From Streptomyces coffeae (GTDB taxonomy: Bacteria > Actinomycetota > Actinomycetes > Streptomycetales > Streptomycetaceae), in NCBI RefSeq assembly GCF_016741875.1, contig NZ_JAERRF010000012.1:165794-229793 (forward strand): a DNA stretch of 64,000 nt, read 5' to 3'. Under the pieces are notes generated by a model. That model was not told the origin of the DNA and searched no databases. It saw only the letters and a program-made list of their open reading frames with translations. This document shows positions 23,831 to 32,680 of this stretch, piece by piece. The stretch's first letter is position 1, and every line of letters begins with the position of its first letter. A program made the translations under genes and the position numbers.

Positions 23831-24505
23831 GTGGACAACGACATATCCGATGGGCGGTTGCTTTCCCTGGACAGCACCGCGGGATACGGCGACGCGGCCG
23901 AGTCCCTTGCCGAGCAGTACGAGAGCGTGACCTTCGCCGAGGTGCACCGGGAGGTACTGCACCTGTTTCCGGCACACCCCAGCTCGGTGCTGGACATCGG
24001 GGCGGGCAGCGGACGCGACGCGGCGGCACTGGCCGCTCGGGGACACCGGGTCGTGGCCGCGGAACCCACCGCCGAACTCCGTGCGTTGGGTCGGCGCATC
24101 CACGCCGACAAGGAGATCGAGTGGATCGACGATGCCCTCCCCGAGCTGCCCGCTCTGAGTGTGTGCGCACGTCGATTCGACCTGATCCTGCTGACCGCGG
24201 TGTGGATGCACCTGGACCCGCCGCAACGGGCGGCGGGCATGGCCGCCCTCGTCCGTCTGCTCGGCGCCGGGGGACGGGTGATCCTGTCGCTGCGTCACGG
24301 CCCCGTTCCGGCCGGGCGCCGTATGTTCCCCGTCTCCGCGCAGGAGACCATCGCTCTCGCCGAAGAACACGGCCTGAAGGTGCTGCACCTCGCTCACCGC
24401 GAGGACCCGCACACCCGCGAGGGAGTGTCCTGGACCACGCTGGGACTGCACCACGCACCGCCGAGCCTCCAGGAGGCAACAACAGTCAGTCGCGGCGTGC
24501 GATGA
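23831..24505 (+). CDS. Class I SAM-dependent methyltransferase
   Basis: A 224-aa methyltransferase with motif I VLDIGAGSGRDAAALAARG (residues about 53-71), acidic motif II VVAAEPT and the motif IV-like FDLILLTAVWMHLDP. The substrate cannot be read. GTG at 23831 is the first start that keeps the usual N-terminal helix; a GGGTG sequence lies 7 nt upstream. Its last 20 bp overlap the 3' end of the convergent methyltransferase of the lipid operon, so the genes are tail to tail without a terminator. Confidence 0.88.
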   Translation: MDNDISDGRLLSLDSTAGYGDAAESLAEQYESVTFAEVHREVLHLFPAHPSSVLDIGAGSGRDAAALAARGHRVVAAEPTAELRALGRRIHADKEIEWIDDALPELPALSVCARRFDLILLTAVWMHLDPPQRAAGMAALVRLLGAGGRVILSLRHGPVPAGRRMFPVSAQETIALAEEHGLKVLHLAHREDPHTREGVSWTTLGLHHAPPSLQEATTVSRGVR

Positions 24506-25589
24506 CCCGATAGGCGTTGGCCAGACGGAAGTGGCCCGCCATCGGCTTGATCAGCAGGCGGTCCAGCATGGTCGCGACGATCAGCGCGGGCACGCCCGCC
24601 AGGAGGATGGCGCACCGCGTCAGCCAGCGCAGTCGCCCCGGCCGTTTCTCCAGCCACGGGGCGTCCTCGGGCGGGGCGACCGCGTTCAGCAGCAGCCACA
24701 CGGCGCCCAGCAGATCCACCGTGTCGTGTGGTTCGCGGTGCTGCTCCACGACCACGGTGAAGCCCAGCCGGGCCAGCTCCGCGCGGAGATTGGCCACCGG
24801 CACGAAGTGCAGATGCTGGGGCTGTAGCCAGGGCAGCCACCAGCGGCCGAAGAGCCGCGCGAACAGGCACTGCGCGTCGGGCACCTCGATCAGCAGATGG
24901 CCGCCGGGCCGCAGTACCCGTTGTGCGGCCCTCAACTCGGCGCGGGGATCGGTGCTGTGCTCCAGGTAGTGGTACATGCTCACCGCGTCGTACCCCTGGG
25001 CCAGTTCCTCGGCCAGTTCGGTGAAGGCGCCGCGGATCGCCCGGTCCACCCGCCCCGCACGCTTCGCCAGCTCCACGCCGTCGGTGAAGTCCAGCCCGTC
25101 GAAGGATGTGCGGGGGAAGACCGCGCGGGCCGCCTCGCAGAAGTGGCCGTGTCCGGTACCGACGTCCAGCCAGTTCCGCGGCGCCGGGGCGAAGCGTCTC
25201 AGCGGCTCGGCGCGCTGCCGGTAGGTCTTCCCCTTCCCGGCGAAGATGTTGCCGAGGTCCTTCTCGCCGAGCCCGTCGTAGAAGTCCCGGTAGTAGTACT
25301 CCAGGCCCGCTGCGCTGAGTCTGGGGTTCTGGAAGACATGGCCGCACGCCCGGCATACGTCCAGGGTGAAACGGCCCGGCTTGCGCTGGAAGCGGTCGAC
25401 CGTGCGCAGCCGACGCCGCAGCCGGTCCGAGCCGCACCACGGGCAGTCGGGGCGGCGCGGCTCGAAGAACCGCTCCGTGCCCTGGGCCGCATCGGCCAGA
25501 TAGCGCGGTCGCAACGCGGTGACGAGCGCCGCGCGATCGGCGCGAGCCGACCGCTTGCCGTGCTCGGCGCCCTCGATGGTGTCGCTCAT
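24486..25589 (-). CDS. SAM-dependent methyltransferase with zinc ribbon and C-terminal membrane helix
   Basis: A 367-aa protein, last gene of the lipid-synthase operon. Residues about 50-90 form a four-Cys ribbon (CPWCGS and CRACGH pairs). The SAM motif I is WLDVGTGHGHFCEAA (about 140-154), with SMYHYLEHSTDP at the motif IV position. A hydrophobic segment (AILLAGVPALIVATMLDRLL) near residues 328-347 suggests membrane attachment, fitting a lipid substrate. Zinc-ribbon methyltransferases of this layout often methylate sugars or polyketide hydroxyls. ATG at 25589 has GAGGAGGAG and overlaps the glycosyltransferase stop by 4 nt. The acceptor is probably the glycolipid made by this operon (inference). 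Confidence 0.9.
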   Translation of the reverse strand: MSDTIEGAEHGKRSARADRAALVTALRPRYLADAAQGTERFFEPRRPDCPWCGSDRLRRRLRTVDRFQRKPGRFTLDVCRACGHVFQNPRLSAAGLEYYYRDFYDGLGEKDLGNIFAGKGKTYRQRAEPLRRFAPAPRNWLDVGTGHGHFCEAARAVFPRTSFDGLDFTDGVELAKRAGRVDRAIRGAFTELAEELAQGYDAVSMYHYLEHSTDPRAELRAAQRVLRPGGHLLIEVPDAQCLFARLFGRWWLPWLQPQHLHFVPVANLRAELARLGFTVVVEQHREPHDTVDLLGAVWLLLNAVAPPEDAPWLEKRPGRLRWLTRCAILLAGVPALIVATMLDRLLIKPMAGHFRLANAYRVIARRD

Positions 25590-26800
25590 CGCTCCTCCTC
25601 GGTGATCCGGTGGTCCCCGGCCGCCGGGTCCGCCAGATGTTCCAGATGTGTGGCGGCGACCGGGGCGCCACCTGCCGCGCGGAACGACGCGCTGACCCGC
25701 TCGGCCGCACCCCGGTAGCCGGGCTGCCCGAGCACGGTGTCCAGCGCCGCGCACAGCTGGGACGCCGTCGCCCTCCCGAAGCGCACCCGCACCCCGGCCC
25801 CGGCGTCGACCACCTGCGCCGCCACCACCGGCTGGTCGTCCCGGATCGGGGCCACCACCAGCGGGACCCCGTGCCACAGCGCCTCGCACACCGTGTTGTG
25901 CCCCGCGTGGCAGATGACCGCGTCGGCCCCTTCCAGCAGGGGGAGTTGGGGTACGTAGGGAAGGGCGAGCACATCGCGGTCCGCCGCGGTGTCCGGATCC
26001 GCGGTGGCCGCCGGATCGACGATCACCATCTGGAGACGGTCGGCGCTCCGGCGCCCGGCCGCGCGGCACTCCGCGAGGAACCGCGCCCCGGCGTCGGCGT
26101 TGGCGGTGCCCAGGGAGACCAGCACGGTGCGGCGCGCGGTGTCCAGCCAGTCCCAGGGGAAGGGAGGTTCGGCCGGGCGGGCGGCGACCGAGGGGCCCAC
26201 GAAGCGGATCCGCCCACCGCCCCGCCCGGTGGCCCGGCCCGCCAGTTCCTCGGTGGTGAACGCGAGGACGAGGTGCGGCGAGAACCGGGGATCGGCGGTG
26301 CCCCGCGGATCCCCGATGCGCCCGCGCAACTCCTTCAGCAGCCCCTCCAGCCACGCATCGACCTTGGGCATCCCGTCGAGCGCACCGCTGAACTCGGCCG
26401 AGGTGGTGGCCGAGGTGGCCCACCGGACACCCCTCCGCTCCGCCACCAGACCACCGGCGACGGTCTGCTGGTCCGCCACCACCACATCCGGGCGGAACCG
26501 GGCCACCGCCCGCTCCGTCCCCGGGGCCATCTCCTCCGCGAGCGGCACCAGGAACCGCTCCCAGAGGAACTTCAGCGCGCCCGGCCCCCGGATGTCCGGC
26601 GGCCGGACGGCGCCGCCCGCGCCGAGCCGGATCCCCGCGCAGGGGAAGACGGCCGCCCGGCCCCCCGTCAGCGGCTCCAGCAGCTCGGGGAGCCCCGCCC
26701 AGGCCACCTCATGGCCCCGCGCGGCCAGTTCGGCGCCCACCCCGAGGGTGGGATTGATGTGTCCGACGAGCGGTGGCACCACGAACAGGAACCGGCTCAC
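25586..26800 (-). CDS. GT-B glycosyltransferase (MGT/UGT family)
   Basis: A 404-aa glycosyltransferase of the macrolide/UDP-glycosyltransferase type (GT1). The N-terminal domain opens FLFVVPPLVGHINPTLGVG with the family GHINP, and the C-terminal nucleotide-sugar domain has LLEGADAVICHAGHNTVCEA followed by LWHGVPLVVAPIRDDQPVVA. The sugar donor is not readable. GTG at 26800 overlaps the hydrolase stop by 4 nt (GTGA). Within this operon it most likely adds a sugar to the hydroxyl of the long-chain product, giving a glycolipid. Confidence 0.93.
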   Translation of the reverse strand: MSRFLFVVPPLVGHINPTLGVGAELAARGHEVAWAGLPELLEPLTGGRAAVFPCAGIRLGAGGAVRPPDIRGPGALKFLWERFLVPLAEEMAPGTERAVARFRPDVVVADQQTVAGGLVAERRGVRWATSATTSAEFSGALDGMPKVDAWLEGLLKELRGRIGDPRGTADPRFSPHLVLAFTTEELAGRATGRGGGRIRFVGPSVAARPAEPPFPWDWLDTARRTVLVSLGTANADAGARFLAECRAAGRRSADRLQMVIVDPAATADPDTAADRDVLALPYVPQLPLLEGADAVICHAGHNTVCEALWHGVPLVVAPIRDDQPVVAAQVVDAGAGVRVRFGRATASQLCAALDTVLGQPGYRGAAERVSASFRAAGGAPVAATHLEHLADPAAGDHRITEEER

Positions 26801-27672
26801 CGGACGTCCGCCCCAGCCGCCACCGGGCCGCGGCCGAGCCCGGCCCCCGGTACGGGGGACGGTGGTGTGCCACCGGGGTCGAGCAGCCACCACAGCAACA
26901 GGTCGAGCAGCGGCCCAGGCGCCTCGGCCAGGACGGAGTGGCCCTGGCCCGGCAGGACGACCGACCGGGCACCGGGCAGCAAGGACTCCAGCCACTCCCC
27001 GGCCCCGGCGAGCTCGGACTCGGCGCCGTACACCGCGAGCACCGGACACCGCACCGAACGGACCTGCTCCGCACCGCGTGTGCGGCTGCCCGGCACGTCC
27101 CGGGCGATGGTGGTAGCGCGCACCAGACGGGCCGCCGACCGCGCCAGCCGGGCCGTGTGCGCCCCGCGGTGCGCGGTGATCCAGGCCATCGACTCGGCCT
27201 CGTGCTCGATCAGTTCGCCGACCATCCGGCGGAAGATCCCGTCGATCTCCGTGGCCCACGACGCGGTGGCGGGCTTCGCCTCGATTGCCACGAGCCCCGC
27301 GACCCGTTCCGGGTGGCGGATGGCGTACTCGAAGGCCACCGTGCCACCGAAGCAGTTGCCGACCAGATGGACCGGACCGGTGATCTCCAGCCGGTCCAGC
27401 AGCCGTTCCAGATCGGTGACGAACGACTCCAGTTGGTAGCCGGTGGCCGGGCGACGGCTGCGCCCGTGGCCCCGGTGGTCGTACATGACCACATCGAGCC
27501 CGGCGGCGGCGAGGCCGGGTGCCACGGTGAAGTAGTAGCTCGCCAGGCTGTCGGTGAGCAGTCCGTGCAGCAGCACGGCGGTGGCGGCGGCCGGGTGGCC
27601 CGCGGGCGGGGGCAGCCGCTGGACATGGAGTTCGATACCGTCGCGGGGGCCGCCGGTGTGGACCATCGCCAT
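26797..27672 (-). CDS. Alpha/beta hydrolase with a cysteine nucleophile
   Basis: A 291-aa alpha/beta hydrolase. The oxyanion region is VLLHGLLTDS and YDHRGHGRSRRP follows. The nucleophile elbow reads VGNCFGG with Cys107 where most relatives have Ser. The His is in LPGQGHSVLAE; the acid is probably in VYGAESE. Cys nucleophiles occur in some polyketide-releasing thioesterases and cyclases, which favour transfer over hydrolysis, so an acyl-transfer or chain-release role for the adjacent synthase is plausible. ATG at 27672 has GGAGG 8 nt upstream, inside the ACP gene end, and the genes are separated by 2 nt. The acid residue and the role are inference. Confidence 0.9.
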   Translation of the reverse strand: MAMVHTGGPRDGIELHVQRLPPPAGHPAAATAVLLHGLLTDSLASYYFTVAPGLAAAGLDVVMYDHRGHGRSRRPATGYQLESFVTDLERLLDRLEITGPVHLVGNCFGGTVAFEYAIRHPERVAGLVAIEAKPATASWATEIDGIFRRMVGELIEHEAESMAWITAHRGAHTARLARSAARLVRATTIARDVPGSRTRGAEQVRSVRCPVLAVYGAESELAGAGEWLESLLPGARSVVLPGQGHSVLAEAPGPLLDLLLWWLLDPGGTPPSPVPGAGLGRGPVAAGADVR

Positions 27673-27674
27673 CG

Positions 27675-28001
27675 TCAGCTGCCTCCTTCGGCGGCCCGTA
27701 GCTTCCGCACCACATGGCCGACCAGGCGTCCCACCGTGAGGTCGATGATCTCGTCGAGCTCCAGATCGGCCACGAACTCGGCGAAGTTGACGTGTTGTCC
27801 GTACCGCGCCTCCAGGGTGCCCGCCAGGGCCACCAGGTCGATGCTCTCCAGCTCCAGGTCCTCGGTGAAGCGGGTCTGCATGGTGATCTCGATGTCGTCG
27901 ACGCCGTATTCGTCGAGCATGGTCCGGAGCATCCCCGCGATGTCCGCGAGGACGGACCGCTCGTCCGCCACGGGTGGGGCCGTCTGCTCACCGATGGTCA
28001 C
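27675..28001 (-). CDS. Free-standing acyl carrier protein
   Basis: A 108-aa ACP. The phosphopantetheine serine is in DLELESIDLVALAG, like the LxxDSL motif of carrier proteins, with about 30 extra residues before the domain. GTG at 28001 overlaps the end of the synthase B gene by 4 nt (GTGA). It lies between the synthase genes and the hydrolase, so it probably accepts the finished or growing chain. The DxxLELESID sequence differs from the DLSIDSIKR motif of the ACP built into synthase A, so the two carrier sites are likely recognised by different partners. Confidence 0.92.
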   Translation of the reverse strand: MTIGEQTAPPVADERSVLADIAGMLRTMLDEYGVDDIEITMQTRFTEDLELESIDLVALAGTLEARYGQHVNFAEFVADLELDEIIDLTVGRLVGHVVRKLRAAEGGS

Positions 28002-31000
28002 AGTGCGTTCTCCTCGTTGTTGTCCACCGTGCCGGTCGTCCAGGCCACGGCGTAGTCCCTGACCGGCAACCCGGGTGGGTTGGCCGTCTCCGCGCACCGC
28101 ATCCGGTAGCGGCGCGGCGGACCGGAATCCGCGGACACCGCTGACACCCCCGACACCTCGGACACCTCGGCCAGCAGCCACCCGGGCCCGGCCGCGACCA
28201 CGGCCGTTTCCGGTGCCCGGCCGGGTACCGGTGTGCCCTCCGCCGCGGTCACGGCCCGGTGCGCGGCGCGGAAGGCCGCCACCCACCGGGCCTCGGGCAC
28301 ACCGGTCGCGTCGCACACCGCGGCCAGTGCCTCCCGTTCCCGGTCCGCCACCGGGGTCCCTCCGCCGGGGTCCCCGACCGCCTCGATGCCGATGCCCAGC
28401 AGCCCTCGGCCGCCCGGCGGGCGGGGACGCACCACGGCCACCCCGGCCTCGGCCCGGTGCGCGAGGGACACCTCCAGCTCCGGCAGCGCCCGTCCGTGCG
28501 CCCCGGTGGCACACGGGCGCCCCCGCTCGTCCTCCTGGATCCTGATCTCGGCCGGGAAGACCGGACCCTCCCCGTGCTCCCAGAGCCACTGCCGCACCGC
28601 GTCCTTGGCCGCGATCCGGCCGAGCAGCCACTGTCTGCGGCCGCGCGGCGCGTGGCGCTCGTACGCGGCGCGCTCGGCCGCGCCCAGGTGGTTGCGCATG
28701 ATGAGGTCACGGGACGCCAGGTCGGGCCAGCGTTCATGGACCAGCACCCAGCCGCCGGGGCGGGCGCTCGACAGTGTGTTGCGCTGCGGGAAGCGCTGGG
28801 CCGCCACCGTACGGGGGTGGTTGTCGAAGCGGCGGTCCTGCCAGCCGTTCAGCTCCGCCCACACCACGCCACCGACGTGGAGCTGCATATCGGCCTCCAG
28901 CGTGGTGTCGCTCAGCGACACGATCCGCACCACGCACTCGAGCGCGGTACCCGGTGCCGGTGGCGGCCCGAAGAGGCGCAGCCGGCGCAGGGCGACGGGG
29001 AAGACCACGGTGCGCTCGGTGCGGGTGGCCATGATCCAGTAGCCCAGGAGCTGGCCCACGTTGTCCAGCAGCGCGCCGGGCGCGGACGGTGCCGTGATCG
29101 TGCCGCGCACCTGGGACGCGCCGATGGCGGTGAGCCGGGTGAGGCCCTGGAACGCGGGGCCGTGGAACATCCACCGCTCGCGGTACAGCTCGGCCGCGGT
29201 GTGATCGGGGGCGCGTTCGTCGGCGGGATCCGTACGCCACGGGGCGGGGCGGTCGGCCGGATGACCGGAGGCCGTCTCCACCACACCGCGCGCGCCGTCC
29301 CCGAACGCGACCTCGAACCGGTCCGGACGGCCGGGGGAGGGCGTCACGGTGATGGGCACCTCGACCGGTGGCGCGGCCGCCACCCACTGGTCGAACCGCG
29401 CTCCGTGCACGGCGACCGCCCGCTGCCCGGGGGCGGCCCGTTCCGCCGCGTCCATGAGGTGCTGGAGGATCGTCGTGGCCGGGACCACCGGTCTGCGGTC
29501 CGTCTCATCGGGCCAGCCGGGGCGTTGCGGAAAGAAGCAGTGATCGAGCAGATAGGGCATGGCGCGGGTGGAGATGTGCAGCACGGTGCGCGTCGTGTGC
29601 CGCTCCGCGTGTGGTTCCGCGACATGCCGGGTGCTCCGTGCCGTGACGGGTGTGGCCGGAGGATTGCCCGCCGGGGCGGGACGGGCGGCGGCCGCGGCGA
29701 TGACCTCCGCCGCCGTGTCCGCCGTCTCGCGCAGCAGCGCGTCGAGTTCGGCGGCCATGGGGTGGTGTCCGGCGAGGGCCCCGAGGCCGCCCGGCGTCGT
29801 CCGGCCGTTGGCCGCCACGGGGGACGGCCGGATGTCGGAAACCTCCGCCCGCAGCGCGTCGGCCTCCCGTCGGCCGAGCGACACCAGGGAGCCGCCGAGG
29901 TCGAGCCGCACCGGTGGCAGCGACGCGGTGGCTCGGAGCTTTCCGTGGCCGACCGCGCCGGGTCTGGGCAACGCGGGGTCGACGCGGGCACCTTCGGTCC
30001 ACAGAGCGGTGGCCACCCGGCGGAGCTGGGCGACACCGTCACGGCGGGCCGAACCCGCCGCCACCACCAGGTGGTCCCTGCCCTGGAGCGTGTCGCCGAT
30101 GAGCGAGGCCAACTGCCCGGTGCCCACCTGGACAAAAGCCCGCACCCCCGATGCGTGGAGCGCCTCGGTCAACGCGCGGAAACGCACCGGCTCCAGCAGA
30201 TGGCGCACGAACAGGTCACGCACCGCCGCCTCGTCGTGCGGATAGGGCGCGGCCGTCGTCGCCGACCACACCGGGGTGGCCGGGACCAGCAGCTCGAACC
30301 GTCCCACGCTCTCCTTGATGGGCTCCAGATAGGGCGCCAGCATCGGGGTGTGGAAGCCGGACTGGAACGGAAGCAGCTGCGCGATGACCCCCTCGGCACG
30401 CATCGCGGTGACGAACTCCTCGACGGCGGCGCGCGGTCCGCACACCATCGACTGACGCGGGGCGTTGTCATGGGAGAGCACCGTCTGCGCGTACGGCCGC
30501 TCGGCGAGGGCGGCCACCACCCGCTCGGCGGAGGCGCCCAGGGCGGCGAAGGCCAGGCCGGGCACCCGGAGCGCATCGGGGTCGAATGAGTCGAGGAAGG
30601 CGTCGACGGCCTCCCCGGAGCAGAGCCCGCCGGCCGCCATGGCCGTCCACTCGCCGACACTGTGGCCCGCGAGCGCGTCCGGCACCAGACCCATCCGCCG
30701 CAGCGCGCGGTCGAGGAGCCGCCCGACCGCGAAGACTCCCACCCCATGGCGGCCCACGTCGCCGACCCGCGCCGCTTCGGCGGACGCGCGGGCGACCCCA
30801 CCCGGTATCCCGAAGTACGCGGCGACGCCGTCCACTTGGGGCGCGAACTCCGCCTCCAGACCGGGGAACACGAACGCCAGACCACCGTCGTCGGGGTGTC
30901 GCTCGCCACCCTCGCCGAGCAGCGGGGCCGGGGTGAACCAGAGGTCGCCGCGACCCCGCCACGCCCGGCCGCCCGTCACCACCCGCCGGGCCAGGGCCAG

Positions 31001-32680
31001 CCGTTTGGCGGTCGGTGCGACGATGCCGAGCCGGGCGCGGCCCGGTGTGCGGTGGCCGTCCGAGCCGGCGGCACGCAGCGTGGCGTCGTCCGCCGCGAGC
31101 AGCTCGCCCAGGGCCTCCGGAGTGGCGGCGGCGAGGGCGAGCACGGGCTCGGGCTCGCTCACGGCGAAGGCAGGGGCAGGGGCAGGGGCCGGAGTGGGGG
31201 AGGGGCCGGAGCGCGATGGCGAGGGCGCTTCCTCCAGCACCACATGCGCGTTGATCCCGCCGAATCCGAAGGCGTTCACCGCGGCCCGGCGCACCGGCGC
31301 ACCGGGCCAGGTCTCCCAGGGCTCGGCCTTGTCGAGGGTGCGGAAGCGGGTGGCCGCGAGCGCGGGATGAGGGTCGTCACAGTGCAGCGTCGGCAGCAGC
31401 TGTCCATGGTGGAGTGCCAGCGCGGCCTTGACCAGTCCGGCCACACCCGCCGCGGGCATGGTGTGGCCGATCATGGACTTCACCGAGCCCATGACCGCCA
31501 CCTCAGCGGCATCACGAGGAGGCCCGAAAACCTCGGCCACAGTGGTGAGTTCGGCCGAGTCTCCGGCCGGTGTGCCGGTGCCGTGTGCCTCCAGCAGTCC
31601 GATCGCCCCGGGCTCCCGCGGGTCCAGACCGGCCGCCCGCCAGGCCTGCCGCACGGCCCGGGTCTGGCCGTCGGGGTCGGGGGTGGTCAGACCCGCGGCG
31701 CGGCCGTCGCCCGCCACCCCGGTGCCCCGTACGACCGCGTAGACACGGTCCCCGTCCCGCATGGCGTCGGCCAGCCGCTTGAGCACCACCACACCGGTGC
31801 CCTCGCCGATCAGCACTCCGTCGGCGGCCCGGTGGAACGGGCGGATGCGCTGACTCGGCGACAGCGCGCGCAGTTGCGTGAACACACTCCACAACGTGAT
31901 GTCGTGGCAGTGGTGCACACCGCCCGCGAGCATCACGTCGCACCGGCCGGAGGCCAGTTCGGCCACGGCCTGGTCGACGGCGACGAGCGAGGAAGCACAC
32001 GCGGCGTCCACCGTGTACACGGGGCCGCGCAGATCGAGCCGGTTGGCCACCCGGGAGGCGGCCAGGTTGGGCACCAGCCCGATGGCCGCCTCGGGGCGAT
32101 CGGGCCCCAGCCGAGCCACGAACGCCGCCCGGACCCGGTCCAGTACGTCGTCCCGGAGTCCGGGCAGCAGTTCCGCGAGCGTATGCGTCAACTGATGTGC
32201 GGTACGCACCCGTTGGTCCAGCCGGGCGAGCCCCGGGGTGAGATAGCCACCGCGTCCGAGGACCACCCCCACCCGCTCCGGAGCGGGCAGCCGGTCCGGG
32301 CCGCCCGCGTCGTCCAGGGCCTCCGCGGCCACCTTCAGCGCGATCAGCTGGTCGGGCTCGGTACCGGACACCGAGGACGGAGTGATCCCGAACCGTACGG
32401 CCTCCACCTCGGCGAACTCGTCGACGAACCCGCCACGTCGGCAGTACACCCGGTCCGGTCCCGCCGTACCGCCCCCCGCGCTCCCGGGGGCGTAGAACGA
32501 CGCGTCCCACCGCCCGTCCGGGACATCGGTGATGGCGTCCACGCCGTCCAGCAGGTTCCGCCAATAGGCGGCGAGCCCCGGGGCGCCGGGGAACAGCACG
32601 GACATCCCGACGATCGCCACCGGCGGGACACGGCCGTCCCCGGCAGCCCCGTCCGCCGTACCGCCCGCGGCCCCGGTCAC
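27998..32680 (-). CDS. PUFA/glycolipid-type synthase subunit B: KS - AT - DH-like - PPTase-like
   Basis: A 1560-aa multidomain synthase. KS about 20-455, with active-site Cys228 in VDAACASSLVA, EAHGTGTPAGD and SVKSMIGHTMPAAG. AT-like about 570-880: Ser674 in AGHSVGEW is present, but the N-terminal GQGSQ of normal AT domains reads FPGLEAEFAP. A hot-dog DH-like region begins near residue 1035 with His1047 (LLDHCFFPQRP). Residues about 1330-1530 resemble a 4'-phosphopantetheinyl transferase (RGRPCATG, LEVSLAHRAEAGVAVV, GIGIEAVG), but the catalytic GIDxE Asp and the WxxKE Lys/Glu are not conserved. GTG start overlaps subunit A by 4 nt. KS-AT-DH-PPTase content recalls PfaB/PfaC/PfaE functions or HglD/HglC-type proteins. 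The substrate chain is unknown. Confidence 0.9.
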   Translation of the reverse strand: MTGAAGGTADGAAGDGRVPPVAIVGMSVLFPGAPGLAAYWRNLLDGVDAITDVPDGRWDASFYAPGSAGGGTAGPDRVYCRRGGFVDEFAEVEAVRFGITPSSVSGTEPDQLIALKVAAEALDDAGGPDRLPAPERVGVVLGRGGYLTPGLARLDQRVRTAHQLTHTLAELLPGLRDDVLDRVRAAFVARLGPDRPEAAIGLVPNLAASRVANRLDLRGPVYTVDAACASSLVAVDQAVAELASGRCDVMLAGGVHHCHDITLWSVFTQLRALSPSQRIRPFHRAADGVLIGEGTGVVVLKRLADAMRDGDRVYAVVRGTGVAGDGRAAGLTTPDPDGQTRAVRQAWRAAGLDPREPGAIGLLEAHGTGTPAGDSAELTTVAEVFGPPRDAAEVAVMGSVKSMIGHTMPAAGVAGLVKAALALHHGQLLPTLHCDDPHPALAATRFRTLDKAEPWETWPGAPVRRAAVNAFGFGGINAHVVLEEAPSPSRSGPSPTPAPAPAPAFAVSEPEPVLALAAATPEALGELLAADDATLRAAGSDGHRTPGRARLGIVAPTAKRLALARRVVTGGRAWRGRGDLWFTPAPLLGEGGERHPDDGGLAFVFPGLEAEFAPQVDGVAAYFGIPGGVARASAEAARVGDVGRHGVGVFAVGRLLDRALRRMGLVPDALAGHSVGEWTAMAAGGLCSGEAVDAFLDSFDPDALRVPGLAFAALGASAERVVAALAERPYAQTVLSHDNAPRQSMVCGPRAAVEEFVTAMRAEGVIAQLLPFQSGFHTPMLAPYLEPIKESVGRFELLVPATPVWSATTAAPYPHDEAAVRDLFVRHLLEPVRFRALTEALHASGVRAFVQVGTGQLASLIGDTLQGRDHLVVAAGSARRDGVAQLRRVATALWTEGARVDPALPRPGAVGHGKLRATASLPPVRLDLGGSLVSLGRREADALRAEVSDIRPSPVAANGRTTPGGLGALAGHHPMAAELDALLRETADTAAEVIAAAAARPAPAGNPPATPVTARSTRHVAEPHAERHTTRTVLHISTRAMPYLLDHCFFPQRPGWPDETDRRPVVPATTILQHLMDAAERAAPGQRAVAVHGARFDQWVAAAPPVEVPITVTPSPGRPDRFEVAFGDGARGVVETASGHPADRPAPWRTDPADERAPDHTAAELYRERWMFHGPAFQGLTRLTAIGASQVRGTITAPSAPGALLDNVGQLLGYWIMATRTERTVVFPVALRRLRLFGPPPAPGTALECVVRIVSLSDTTLEADMQLHVGGVVWAELNGWQDRRFDNHPRTVAAQRFPQRNTLSSARPGGWVLVHERWPDLASRDLIMRNHLGAAERAAYERHAPRGRRQWLLGRIAAKDAVRQWLWEHGEGPVFPAEIRIQEDERGRPCATGAHGRALPELEVSLAHRAEAGVAVVRPRPPGGRGLLGIGIEAVGDPGGGTPVADREREALAAVCDATGVPEARWVAAFRAAHRAVTAAEGTPVPGRAPETAVVAAGPGWLLAEVSEVSGVSAVSADSGPPRRYRMRCAETANPPGLPVRDYAVAWTTGTVDNNEENAL

